DNA of 17,844 nt, taken from assembly GCA_046155815.1 (NCBI GenBank), contig JBJXFY010000258.1, positions 1 to 17,844 of the forward strand. The letters run 5' to 3'. The notes under the pieces were generated by a model. That model was not told the origin of the DNA. It ran no database searches and saw nothing but the letters and a program-made list of their open reading frames with translations. This DNA is from JBJXFY01 sp046155815. GTDB taxonomy: Bacteria; Verrucomicrobiota; Verrucomicrobiia; Limisphaerales; CAIMTB01. Of this stretch, positions 6,286 to 14,455 are shown piece by piece (the stretch's first letter is position 1; each line of letters begins with the position of its first letter). The position numbers and the translations under genes are program-made.

Positions 6286-8174
6286 CGGGCGGCGGTGCGC
6301 TGGCGTTTGACGAAGGCAATGACGAGGCCGGCGGCGGTGACCAGGAAGGCCATGCCGACGATGTTGGCCCACTTGAGGGTGTTCTCGAGCCGGTCCACAT
6401 CCTGACGGAGCTGCTTGCGGACGGCCTTCAGCTCCTGGTTGACCTTCGCGCGTTCCTGCTGGAAGCGGAGGATTTCCTGCTGCTGCTCGTCGGAGAGAAT
6501 GGCCTGTTGCGAGACATCCGCCTTGGCGCGTTGGATCTCGTTGAGCTTCTGCTGGGTGTCCTGGAGCGACTTCTCAAGCTCGCGGATCTTGCTCTCGTAC
6601 CTGATCTCGGCCTCGGCCTGCATCTCGCGGACCTTGGTGAAGGGCCGCATCTGCGTGGCCCGGCTGCGGATGCCGATGAGGTCCGGGTCACCGGTGAGCT
6701 GCTCGATCACGTTCTGGAGGAAGGTCAGGTTGGCCGCGAAGGGGAGCATGATGCGCTGGCCAAAGAGTTCCTGGATGCGGGCGAAGTTCTGTTCGTGCAG
6801 CAGGTCCGAGTCCCCCACGAGCACCACCACGCTGTCCGCCTTCCCTTCCTTCAGCACCTCGCCGGCCGGCGCGTTGGTGTCGCCCGGCGCGACGGGCCGG
6901 CCGTCGGGGAAGGCAGTCTTGAAGCGGCCGGCGAGGCGGACAGCCAGTGGATGTTCCTTGCCCGAGGCCTTGAATTCCTCCGTGGCGCCGAACTGCGCCA
7001 TCATCTTGTCCGTGAGCTGTGAGTCCGGGCTGCTGCGGAAAAGGGTGGTGGCCTTGAGGCCCTCGGCCGCCGAGCCATCGAACCAGCCGGTGAACGGCAG
7101 GGTCACGCGGCCGAGCTGGCTGGTCACCACATCGTTGGTGTCGAAGCCCCTTCCGGAGAGCGAGAGGAAGGACGGGTTTGCCCGCGGCTGCTGAGTGCGC
7201 GGGTCGAAAAGCTCGGTCTGAAACTGCTTGTCGGAAACCACCTTGTTCAGGTCGAAGTCGTAGCCCCACGCCTTGACCAGCCGATCGAGCGTGGCCCCGG
7301 AGCCGGCCGCGGCCTGGAGCGGGTTGCCGCCCATGGCGCTTCGCGCGTCCATGATGCTCAGCGGGTCGAGGAAGGCGATGAGCTTGCCACCGCGCAGCAC
7401 GAACTGGTCCATCGCGAACTGCGTCGCCTCCGTCACGCCCTTGGGATAGACGACCACGAGCAGGTTCACGTCGTCGTCCACCTTCTCGGCGGTGACCGGG
7501 ATCTCGCGCACTTCGTAGTCCGCCTTCAGCTCGCTCACGAAGATCCACGGCTCGCTGCGCTGCCCGCCGCCGCGCATCATGGCCATCGGGTCCATGCCGC
7601 CGAAGATCGGCAGGCCGCTCATGACGCCGAGCACGGGCTTGCTGGGGCGCGAGACCTGGGCGATGGCGCGGGCGAGGTCGTACTCGAGCAGGCGCTCCCG
7701 CTGCGGGGAGATGAAGGGGATGACGGCCCGGTTGTCGAGCGAGCTGACCGCCAGGCCGAAGTAGATCGGGTCGCCGAAGGGGGGCTGGATCTGCTGGCCC
7801 TGGATGCCGTCCACGTTGGCGGAGTCCTCGGCGTCCGAGTCGGGGCTGGGATCGAACTTCTTGATCTCGAGCTTGCCGTTGGAGAGCGCGCGGAACTCGT
7901 TGAGCAGGTCCTGGACCCGCTGCGCGTAGGTCTTGAGGGCCGGGTCCATGTCCGGCGCGGAGGCGCTGAAGTAGAAGCGGACCTGCACCGGCGTGTCGAG
8001 GCGTCCAAGGATGCGCTTGGTGCCCTCGGACAGCGTGAAGGCCTGGTCCTCCGTCAGGTCGGCCCGAAGGCGCGCGCCGGCGAAGATGGCGTTCAGGGCC
8101 ACGGCAATCACGAGCATGACCAGCACGCCCAGGCCGGAGTAGAGAACTGTCTCGAGCTGCTTGCGGTTCTTCAT
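6282..8174 (-). CDS. GldG-like ABC-transporter auxiliary protein (ABC_transp_aux)
   Basis: This 630-aa protein matches the GldG / ABC_transp_aux family. An N-terminal membrane helix (about residues 11-31, VLYSGLGVLVMLVIAVALNA) leads into a conserved post-anchor pattern: RADLTEDQAFTLSEGTKRIL, then a DTPVQVRFYFS strand. The periplasmic-side domain includes QPPFGDPIYFGLAV, PFISPQRERLLEYDLARAIAQV and VLRGGKLIAFLDP. Residues about 530-600 form a long charged coiled coil (RELEKSLQDTQQKLNEIQRA and onward). A second membrane helix (ANIVGMAFLVTAAGLVIAFV) lies at the C-terminus, followed by basic residues. In Flavobacterium GldG partners GldA and GldF in an ABC complex needed for gliding. Outside that phylum the family is widespread and its substrate is unknown. 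It starts 18 bp after the permease gene and overlaps the DUF4340 gene by 4 bp. Confidence 0.88.
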   Translation of the reverse strand: MKNRKQLETVLYSGLGVLVMLVIAVALNAIFAGARLRADLTEDQAFTLSEGTKRILGRLDTPVQVRFYFSASAPDMDPALKTYAQRVQDLLNEFRALSNGKLEIKKFDPSPDSDAEDSANVDGIQGQQIQPPFGDPIYFGLAVSSLDNRAVIPFISPQRERLLEYDLARAIAQVSRPSKPVLGVMSGLPIFGGMDPMAMMRGGGQRSEPWIFVSELKADYEVREIPVTAEKVDDDVNLLVVVYPKGVTEATQFAMDQFVLRGGKLIAFLDPLSIMDARSAMGGNPLQAAAGSGATLDRLVKAWGYDFDLNKVVSDKQFQTELFDPRTQQPRANPSFLSLSGRGFDTNDVVTSQLGRVTLPFTGWFDGSAAEGLKATTLFRSSPDSQLTDKMMAQFGATEEFKASGKEHPLAVRLAGRFKTAFPDGRPVAPGDTNAPAGEVLKEGKADSVVVLVGDSDLLHEQNFARIQELFGQRIMLPFAANLTFLQNVIEQLTGDPDLIGIRSRATQMRPFTKVREMQAEAEIRYESKIRELEKSLQDTQQKLNEIQRAKADVSQQAILSDEQQQEILRFQQERAKVNQELKAVRKQLRQDVDRLENTLKWANIVGMAFLVTAAGLVIAFVKRQRTAAR

Positions 8175-8192
8175 GGCGGGGTAGGTCGTGGG

Positions 8193-8939
8193 TCAGCCGG
8201 CGCGGTGGGTGCGGATGATCACGCCGGTGGTGAAGAGGCAGAAGCCGATCACGGACGCGAAGTAGAGCACGTTGCGGAAGTCGAGCACGCCGCGCTGGAA
8301 GGACTCGAAATGCGTCATGACCGACAGCCGCGCGACGAAGTCCTTCAGGCCGGGCGCGCCAACGGAAGTCAGGAAGTCCATCACCGGCGGCCAGCCCGCA
8401 AGGATCAGGAAGAGGCAGATGACCACGGAGAGGATGAAGGCGATGACCTGGTTCCGGGTGAGCGCGGAAGTCATGCAGGTGATGGCGAGGTACGCTCCCG
8501 CCAGCAGGAGGCTGCCGACGTAGCCGGCGATGATGACGCCGTTGTCCGGCGTGCCGAGGTAGTTCACCGTGAACCACACCGGGAAGGTGAGGGCCAGCGA
8601 CAGCGCGAGGAACAGCCAGCTTGCAAGGAACTTTCCGATGATCGCCTGCGCCGCGGTCACCGGCATGGTGAGCAGCAGCTCAAGCGTGCCCAGCCGGCGT
8701 TCCTCGGACCACAGGCGCATGCCCACGGCCGGCACGAGGAAGAGATAGAGCCACGGATGCCAGAGGAAGAACGAGGTCAACGAGGCCTCCCCGCGCTGGA
8801 AAAAGCCGCCGGCCATGAAAGTGAAGAAGCCCGTCATCAGCAGGAAGATGACGATGAAGACGTAGGCGACCGGCGAGGCGAAATAGCTGCTCAGTTCGCG
8901 CTTCGTGATGGCCCAGGTGTTGGCAAACGCGGAATTCAT
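8193..8939 (-). CDS. ABC-2 type permease (GldF-like)
   Basis: This 248-aa membrane protein has about six predicted transmembrane helices, near residues 22-42, 60-75, 100-125, 133-157, 163-182 and 222-242. The cytoplasmic motif MRLWSEERRLGTLELLLTMP, between helices 2 and 3, is the coupling segment typical of ABC-2/GldF permeases (E-E-x-x-x-G-T-L-E). The ATG at 8939 (MNSAFANTWAITKRELSSYF) places the usual amphipathic WAITKREL stretch at the N-terminus. The frame runs upstream to 9062, but that stretch overlaps the ATPase gene in another frame and is rejected. It is 40 bp after the ATPase gene and 18 bp before the GldG-like gene, consistent with one operon. No Shine-Dalgarno is seen. The exported or regulated substrate is unknown. 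Confidence 0.9.
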   Translation of the reverse strand: MNSAFANTWAITKRELSSYFASPVAYVFIVIFLLMTGFFTFMAGGFFQRGEASLTSFFLWHPWLYLFLVPAVGMRLWSEERRLGTLELLLTMPVTAAQAIIGKFLASWLFLALSLALTFPVWFTVNYLGTPDNGVIIAGYVGSLLLAGAYLAITCMTSALTRNQVIAFILSVVICLFLILAGWPPVMDFLTSVGAPGLKDFVARLSVMTHFESFQRGVLDFRNVLYFASVIGFCLFTTGVIIRTHRAG

Positions 8940-8979
8940 GCGGGACGTGACCGGGTCGGTGTTTGGGACGTGGGATCTT

Positions 8980-9939
8980 TCAGCCGCGGGCCTTGGTGTC
9001 CGGCAGCGTGAGGGTGCGGAAAACCTCGTCGAGCCGGCCTTCCTCGGCGCGCAGCTCCTCAAGGCGCCAGCCCTCGCGAACCACCAGGTCCGCGACGGCG
9101 GCCAGCGTCTCGCCAGCTTTCTCGCGGCTCTGGGAGGCGACCCGGAACTGGGCGCCCTGCGGGGACTGGTTCACCACCGAGACGCGACGGACGGGTCCCA
9201 GCTGCTCGAGTTTGCCCCGCGCGCCCTCTGCGGCCTGGCCGCTGATGCGCACCACGATCACGCCGGCACCCTCGCCCTTCAGCTTGAGTTCGTCCGGCGT
9301 GCCGTTGGCGACGATCGCGCCGCGGTCAATGATGATGGCCCGGCTGCACACGGCCTCGACCTCCTCGAGGATGTGGGTGGAAAAGATGATGGCCTTCTTC
9401 TCGCCCATCCGCTTGATGAGCGTCCGGACTTCGTGCTTCTGGTTCGGGTCGAGGCCGTCGGTCGGCTCGTCCATGATCAGCACCTCGGGATCGTGGAGGA
9501 TGGCCTGGGCGAAGCAGAGCCGGTGGCGGTATCCCTTGGAGAGCGTGTCCACGCTCTGATGGACGACCCCCCCCAGGAAGCAGGCGTCAATCACGCGGTC
9601 CAGCGCCTCCTTTTTGACCGTCCCCTTCAGCGCGCGCAGGTCGGCGATGAAGCCGAGGAAGCTCAGCACGGTCATGTCCGTGTAGGAGGGGGCGTTTTCC
9701 GGCAGGTAGCCGATGAGGCGCTTGGCGGCGATGGGCTGCTCCACCACATCATGCCCGCCCACGCTGATGCGGCCGGCCGTGGGCGGGATGAAGCCGGTGA
9801 TCATCCGCATGGTGGTGGACTTGCCGGCGCCGTTCGGCCCGAGGAAGCCGAGCACCTCGCCGCGCCCGACGCTGAAGGAAATCCCGTTCACGGCGACCTT
9901 CGGGCCGAAGGTCCGGGTCAGGTTCTCGACTTTGATCAT
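8980..9939 (-). CDS. ABC transporter ATP-binding protein (GldA-like)
   Basis: This 319-aa nucleotide-binding subunit powers the permease encoded next to it. All ATPase motifs are visible: Walker A GPNGAGKST (34-42), a Q-loop position with Glu (YLPENAP, about 78-84, as in many ABC-2 exporters), signature LSKGYRHR (133-140), Walker B VLIMDEP with catalytic E158, the D-loop GLD, and switch H189 (FSTHILEE). Residues about 220-319 form the extra C-terminal domain often found in ABC-2 exporter ATPases. The start ATG at 9939 (MIKVENLTRTFG) matches the family start. An ATG eight codons earlier (9963) is a real alternative, because spacing from GGAG to the 9939 start is very short. The frame upstream to 11007 is antisense to the pseudopilin gene and is rejected. 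First gene of the operon. Confidence 0.93.
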   Translation of the reverse strand: MIKVENLTRTFGPKVAVNGISFSVGRGEVLGFLGPNGAGKSTTMRMITGFIPPTAGRISVGGHDVVEQPIAAKRLIGYLPENAPSYTDMTVLSFLGFIADLRALKGTVKKEALDRVIDACFLGGVVHQSVDTLSKGYRHRLCFAQAILHDPEVLIMDEPTDGLDPNQKHEVRTLIKRMGEKKAIIFSTHILEEVEAVCSRAIIIDRGAIVANGTPDELKLKGEGAGVIVVRISGQAAEGARGKLEQLGPVRRVSVVNQSPQGAQFRVASQSREKAGETLAAVADLVVREGWRLEELRAEEGRLDEVFRTLTLPDTKARG

Positions 9940-10109
9940 GGCTCCGTTGCGCTGCGTTCCCATCGTCCGGCTGTAAATGAGGTCGCGGGCGGCTTTGGTT
10001 AAAACCGTCCGCGAAACGGGCCAACTTGATACCGTGCCTGAGCCGGTGGGCAAGTCCCCTCGTGCAGCTTGCCGCTGCCGGGCATGGTGGCCGGCCGCGA
10101 ATCCCGGAA

Positions 10110-10139
10110 TTGACGCTGTCCCTGCGCCATCGGACAACT
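10110..10139 (+). promoter_or_regulatory. candidate promoter of the pseudopilin gene in a divergent spacer
   Basis: The spacer 9940-10149 separates the minus-strand Gld-like operon from the plus-strand pseudopilin, so it must hold both promoters. TTGACG (10110-10115) resembles a -35 box; 18 bp later ACAACT (10134-10139) is a poor -10. A start near 10146 would make the mRNA almost leaderless, in keeping with the missing Shine-Dalgarno. I could not pick a convincing promoter for the minus direction. Confidence 0.25.
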
Positions 10140-10149
10140 GCCCGTTCCC

Positions 10150-10881
10150 ATGCCCTCCCACGCCCCGAGAATTCCGGCCCGCCCGCCGGCGTTCACGCTG
10201 GTCGAGCTGCTCGTGGTGATCGCGATCATCGCGATCCTCGCCTCGACGCTGTTGCCGGCGCTCGGGCGCGCAAAGGAGAAGGGCCGCGCCACCAGCTGCC
10301 TCAACAACTCCCGCCAGCTCGGCCTCTCGCTGGTGCTCTATGCGGACGACCACCAGGACGTCTTCCCGCCGCGCGCCGACTCCCGGCGCTGGCCCACCCA
10401 GCTTCAGCCCTACTACCGCGACCTCCGGGTGCTCCGCTGCCCCAACGACCGCCGCAAGCCCTGGCAGCGTCGCTGGGATGACCCGCGCACCGCGCCCGAC
10501 GACCAGCTCCGGGCTTTCATCATGAACGGCTGGAACGACTGGTTCAAACAGGAGCTGAGGATCAACGACGTGGGCGCGATGGTCGGGAAGTCCATCAGGC
10601 AGTCCGCCATTCCCCAGCCCTCGCTGACGATCGTGCTCGGCGAGAAGAAATCGACCTCCGACCACTTCTACATGGATTTCCTGGAGGGCAACGGGAACGA
10701 CGTGGACGAGATTGACCGCGGCCGGCACTCGGTGAGCCAGCCGGGGCAGAAGGCCGGCGGCTCGAACTACACGTTTGCCGACGGCAGTGCGCGCTTCATC
10801 AAGTACCGCGGCCTGCTGTACCCGCTGAACCTCTGGGCCGTGACCGAGCAGTTCCGCTTGAACCGGGCGATGAACAACTGA
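10150..10881 (+). CDS. type II/IV pseudopilin-like protein with prepilin methylation motif
   Basis: This 243-aa protein carries a class III signal. A short basic leader of 13 residues is followed by A14 and then FTLVELLVVIAIIAILASTLLPALGRAK, with Phe at +1 and Glu at +5, as prepilin peptidase substrates require. The hydrophobic helix spans about residues 15-37. The rest is a globular head with the late SNYTFADGSARFIKYR motif, the DG element typical of pseudopilin-like proteins (DUF1559 or the H-X9-DG family) that are multiplied in Verrucomicrobiota and Planctomycetota. The ATG at 10150 gives the right leader length. No other secretion or pilus genes are nearby, so it is an orphan paralogue whose assembly machine is elsewhere. 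Probably anchored in the inner membrane or assembled into a pseudopilus. Confidence 0.9.
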   Translation: MPSHAPRIPARPPAFTLVELLVVIAIIAILASTLLPALGRAKEKGRATSCLNNSRQLGLSLVLYADDHQDVFPPRADSRRWPTQLQPYYRDLRVLRCPNDRRKPWQRRWDDPRTAPDDQLRAFIMNGWNDWFKQELRINDVGAMVGKSIRQSAIPQPSLTIVLGEKKSTSDHFYMDFLEGNGNDVDEIDRGRHSVSQPGQKAGGSNYTFADGSARFIKYRGLLYPLNLWAVTEQFRLNRAMNN

Positions 10882-10951
10882 GGGTCGGCGCTCCAAGTGG
10901 CCACCATCCCTGTGCGGCTCCTCGTCCGGGGCCGCGCCGGTGAACGGAATG

Positions 10952-11000
10952 CCCGGGGCTGTCGCGGGCCGGACCGGAAAAAGGACTGCGCAGCCCCGGG
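10952..11000. repeat. 10-bp perfect inverted repeat between pseudopilin and TPR gene
   Basis: CCCGGGGCTG (10952-10961) is the exact reverse complement of CAGCCCCGGG (10991-11000), with 29 nt between. It lies 70 bp after the pseudopilin stop and 87 bp before the next start, within the 206-bp spacer 10882-11087. It may be a terminator, a leader structure or a protein-binding site; nothing in the sequence chooses among these. Nothing else is recognised in this spacer. Confidence 0.4.
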
Positions 11001-11087
11001 AAGACACGCGGGACGGCGGCAGAGCGCCTTCCGTCCCCGCCCCGGCTGTGCGCCGCGCCCTTCTTTCCGGTTTTCCAGTGCCGGCCT

Positions 11088-13433
11088 TTGTGGTCGAATG
11101 CCTCGGTGAACGCCCTGCTGCCCTGTTCTTGGTTGTGCCTCGGCCTGCTGCTGGCCGGCCAGCCGCTGCGCGCCGCCGACGAACACGCGACCAACGCCCC
11201 GTCTGAACTCAAGCCCGGCCACTCGATGCACGGGGAGGCGTTCAACGAGGGGCCGCGTCAGGCCGCGCACCTCATGGCCGGGATGCCGAAGGTGCATTTC
11301 CCGGTCACGACCACGAACGTGCAGGCGCAGGCGTTCTTCGACCAGGGCGTGGGGCAATTGCACGGCTTCTGGTACTTCGAGGCGGAGCGCAGCTTCCGGC
11401 AGGCGCACGCGCTGGACACGAACTGCGTGATGGCGCTGTGGGGCATGGCGATGGCGAACCAGAACAACGCCGGCCGCGCGAAGCAGTTCATCGCCGAGGC
11501 CGCCGCCCGCACGAACGGCCTGTCCGCGCGCGAGATCCAATGGATCACCGCGCTGCACGACTACCGCCGCGACAACAGGGAGGACGAGAAGCGCGACGAC
11601 GTGAAGCGCCGCCGGGACTACGTCCGGGCGCTGGAGACACTCGTGCAGGAGCATCCCGGGGACATCGAGGCGAAGGCCTTCCTCGTCTTCCAGATCTGGG
11701 ACAACGCCGGGTTCGGCAACGAGAAGCCGCTGAAGATCTCCAGCCAACAGGCGGTGGACGCGCTGCTGGACCAGATTTTCGCGCGCGACCCGATGCACCC
11801 GGCGCACCACTACCGGATTCACCTGTGGGACAACGAAAAGCCGTCGCGCGCCGTGCCGTCCGCCTACGCGGGCGGGCCGAGCGGGCCGGGCATCGCGCAT
11901 CTCTGGCACATGCCCGGGCACACGTTCGACAAGCTCGCGCGCCATGCGGACGCCGCCTGGCAGCAGGAGGCCAGCGCCCGCGTGGACCACGCGCAGATGA
12001 TCCGCGACCGCCTGCTGCCGGACCAGATCCACAACTACACCCACAACAACGGCTGGCTCGCCGGCACGTTCCGCAAGCTGGGCCGCGCGCAGGACTCGCT
12101 CGAACTGGCGCGCAACCTCATCGAGCTGCCGCGCCATCCCAAGTTCAACAAGGGCGACGGCGACCACGCCTCCGCCGGGCAGGGCCGGCAGCAGATGCTC
12201 GCGACGCTGGTGGCCTTCGAGCTGTGGGACCGGCTGCTTGCGGAGGCGGATGGCTTCTTTCTCGAGCCCGGCGGCGGCCGCGACTGGGACGGCGAGCGCG
12301 CCGCGGCGATCGGCGTCGCCGCACTACACCGCGGCGACACCAATCGCGTGGCCGCGCAGCTCACCGAACTCGAGAAGCTGGTGAAGGAGGCGCGGCTCGA
12401 GCGCTTCGAGAAGGCTGAGGAGGCGGAGACGAAGGCGCGGAAGGAAAAGAAGCCGGACACGGACTACAACCGCGTGCTCGCCGAGTCGCTGTCCGCCAAC
12501 GCCGGCAAGGTGCGCGAGGTGGAGTCGTCGCTCGCCCTGCTGCGCGCATGGCAGGCCGCGGCGCGGCAGGATACGAACGCGGTGACCGAACAGCTCGAGC
12601 TGACGAAGGACCTGCCTCGTGAACTCAAGGCGCAGGTCTGGTGGCTCGCCGGCGCGACGAACGAGGCGCTGAAGCTTGCCGGCGACGCCGCGAAGGAAGC
12701 CACGAACCAGGTGCCGGCAAAGGCCCTGCACGCCGACCTGCTCTGGCGTGCCGGCCAGACCAAGGAGGCGAAGGAGGCCTTTGCGGGGCTGCGCGAGTGC
12801 GCGTGGTTTGCCGACCTCGACCTGCCGGTCTTCCAGCGCCTCCAGCCATTGCTGGAGGAACTCGGCCTGCCGGGCGACTGGCGGCCCGCGTGGTCGCCCG
12901 CGGCCGGCACGCCGACGCGTCCCGACCTCGACACGCTTGGCCCCCGGGTCTGGACGCCGCCGCCCGCGCCGGGGTGGAGCTTCGCCGCGTCGGACGGGAA
13001 GGTCCTGCGCAGCGGGGATTTCAAGGGGCGGGCGGTGCTGCTGGTGTTCTATCTCGGTGGCAAGTGCCTTCACTGCGTCGAGCAGCTGAACGCGCTGGCG
13101 CCGATGGCCGGTGAATTCCGCGCGGCGGGCATCGAGATCGTGGCCGTGAGCCGCGACGACGCGGTGGCGCTGGCGGAGACGCAGAAGCTCGCCAAGGCCG
13201 ACGGCGGCTTTCCTTTCCCCCTAGCCAGCGATCCGGAACAGGCCGGCTTCCGCTCCTTCCGCGCGTACGACGACTTTGAGTCCGCGGCGCTGCACGGAAC
13301 CTTCCTCGTGGACGGTGCCGGCCGGCTGCGGTGGCACGACACGGGTCCGGAGCCGTTCATGGAGGTGGATTTTCTCCTGAAGGAGGCGCGGCGGCTCCTC
13401 CGCCAGCCGGAGGCGGCTCTGGCGGGGAGGTGA
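11088..13433 (+). CDS. secreted TPR-like protein with C-terminal thioredoxin-like (AhpC/TSA) domain
   Basis: The frame gives 781 aa. There is no in-frame ATG near the N-terminus: the choice is TTG at 11088 or GTG at 11106, both followed by a signal peptide (LLPCSWLCLGLLLAGQPLRA, cleavage near AADE). Residues about 65-120 form the first clear TPR-like unit (FFDQGVGQLHGFWYFEAERS, then FRQAHALDTNCVMALWGMAM). Further helical units continue to about 600, with a highly charged stretch (KAEEAETKARKEKK) near 445. His-rich segments (HPAHHYRIHLWDNEK, HLWHMPGHTFDKL) could bind metal, but this is only a possibility. From about 625 on is a redoxin fold: APGWSFAASDG, then VLLVFYLGGKCLHCVEQL with C660 and C663 as a CxxC pair, IVAVSRDD, and HGTFLVDGAGRLRW. 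A periplasmic thiol-redox role is inferred. It is followed by 159 bp before the next gene. Confidence 0.85.
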   Translation: MWSNASVNALLPCSWLCLGLLLAGQPLRAADEHATNAPSELKPGHSMHGEAFNEGPRQAAHLMAGMPKVHFPVTTTNVQAQAFFDQGVGQLHGFWYFEAERSFRQAHALDTNCVMALWGMAMANQNNAGRAKQFIAEAAARTNGLSAREIQWITALHDYRRDNREDEKRDDVKRRRDYVRALETLVQEHPGDIEAKAFLVFQIWDNAGFGNEKPLKISSQQAVDALLDQIFARDPMHPAHHYRIHLWDNEKPSRAVPSAYAGGPSGPGIAHLWHMPGHTFDKLARHADAAWQQEASARVDHAQMIRDRLLPDQIHNYTHNNGWLAGTFRKLGRAQDSLELARNLIELPRHPKFNKGDGDHASAGQGRQQMLATLVAFELWDRLLAEADGFFLEPGGGRDWDGERAAAIGVAALHRGDTNRVAAQLTELEKLVKEARLERFEKAEEAETKARKEKKPDTDYNRVLAESLSANAGKVREVESSLALLRAWQAAARQDTNAVTEQLELTKDLPRELKAQVWWLAGATNEALKLAGDAAKEATNQVPAKALHADLLWRAGQTKEAKEAFAGLRECAWFADLDLPVFQRLQPLLEELGLPGDWRPAWSPAAGTPTRPDLDTLGPRVWTPPPAPGWSFAASDGKVLRSGDFKGRAVLLVFYLGGKCLHCVEQLNALAPMAGEFRAAGIEIVAVSRDDAVALAETQKLAKADGGFPFPLASDPEQAGFRSFRAYDDFESAALHGTFLVDGAGRLRWHDTGPEPFMEVDFLLKEARRLLRQPEAALAGR

Positions 13434-13592
13434 GCTGGAGTTCCAAGCTCCAAGTCCCGGGCACAGGCCGTACGGACTTCCGGCGATTGGGCGATTGGAA
13501 CCGCTCTGGACCTGGGCGCTCGGTTTTCCAAGCTTCTGCCGCAGTGCGCGCGTTGACCCCTGCGCGCCGCGTGTGAAAGCCTCGCGGCCCAA

Positions 13593-14432
13593 ATGGAAGT
13601 CCAACGTGCCGTCATCACCGCCGCCGGCCGCGCCCAGCGCCGCCTCCCGCTCCAGACCCTCGTGGACGCCGACGGCGCCACCAAAACCGCGCTGCAGATC
13701 ATTGTCGAGGAGGCGCTGGCCGCCGGCATCGAGGAGGTCGGCGTGGTCGTGGCGCCGGGGGACGGGCCGGCCTTTGCGGCCGGGGCCGGGCCGCACGCCC
13801 AGCGGCTGCGGTTCATCGAGCAGACGGAGGCGCGCGGCTACGGGCACGCGGTGTGGACGGCGCGGGAATTCACCGGCAGCCAGCCGTTCCTGCTGCTCGT
13901 GGGCGATCATGTCTATCTGAGCCGCACGGAGGCACGCTGCGCGGCGCAGCTCGTGCGCGCGGCGAAACAGGCCGACGCCGCAGTGTCCGCGGTGCAGCCC
14001 ACTCACGAAAGCAAGCTGCCGTTCTACGGCGCGGTGGGCGGCCGGCGGCTCGCCGCGCCGGCGGGCGCGTACGAGGTTGCGGACGTGCTGGAGAAGCCCA
14101 CGCCCACCGAGGCCGAACAGCGCCTCGTGGTGCCCGGCCTGCGCGCGGGGCACTACCTCTGTTTCTTCGGGATGCACGTCCTGACGACGGCCGTGATGGA
14201 CCTGCTGGGTGAACTGCTGAAGGACGGTTCCGGACCGGTGCATCTCTCGACCGCGCTCGCACGGCTGGCGCGGCAGGAGAAGTACCTCGCCACCGAGATC
14301 GCCGGCCGACGTCACGACCTCGGCGTGAAGCACGGCCTGCTGCAAGCCCAGCTGGCGCTCGCGCTCGCCGGGCAGGACCGGGATGAAGTCCTCGCCGGCC
14401 TGGTCGAACTGCTGGCCCAGCGCGTCCGTTGA
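13593..14432 (+). CDS. GalU-like sugar nucleotidyltransferase, divergent active site
   Basis: This 279-aa protein has a nucleotidyltransferase fold of the UTP:glucose-1-phosphate uridylyltransferase type, an activity that joins a sugar-1-phosphate to a nucleotide. Recognisable parts are AVITAAG at residues 6-12, the helix ALQIIVEEALAAGIEEV, the GDH motif at 104-106 (LLVGDHVYL, metal-binding Asp D105), VADVLEKPTPTEA, and HYLCFFGMHVL. The nucleotide-binding loop is unusual: normal members read G-x-G-T-R with a Lys a few residues on, whereas here it is GRAQRRLPLQTLVD. The expected small residue and Thr are replaced, so activity or nucleotide choice may differ. The start ATG at 13593 leads directly into the first β-strand. 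A second sugar-activation gene begins 23 bp after its stop, so the two are probably one operon. Cytoplasmic. Confidence 0.8.
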   Translation: MEVQRAVITAAGRAQRRLPLQTLVDADGATKTALQIIVEEALAAGIEEVGVVVAPGDGPAFAAGAGPHAQRLRFIEQTEARGYGHAVWTAREFTGSQPFLLLVGDHVYLSRTEARCAAQLVRAAKQADAAVSAVQPTHESKLPFYGAVGGRRLAAPAGAYEVADVLEKPTPTEAEQRLVVPGLRAGHYLCFFGMHVLTTAVMDLLGELLKDGSGPVHLSTALARLARQEKYLATEIAGRRHDLGVKHGLLQAQLALALAGQDRDEVLAGLVELLAQRVR

Positions 14433-14455
14433 GCCGCCCCGCCCCCCCCGCCGCC

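Noticed and set aside
6688..8577. 629-codon minus-strand frame overlapping the GldG-like and permease genes
   Set aside because: It is a shifted frame of those genes, full of Arg, Pro and His with no motif.
9987..10014. GCGGGCGG...CCGTCCGC stem in the divergent spacer
   Set aside because: It needs a G-U pair and a 12-nt AT-rich loop and lies between divergent starts; not convincing as an operator or terminator.
9940..11007. N-terminal extension of the ABC ATPase frame
   Set aside because: It runs antisense to the pseudopilin gene, and the family start MIKVENLTRTFG is at 9939.
13436..13452. TGGAG/CTCCA hairpin just after the TPR-redoxin gene
   Set aside because: Only a 5-bp stem with a 7-nt loop and no U-tract; too weak to call a terminator. 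The rest of 13434-13592 shows nothing.
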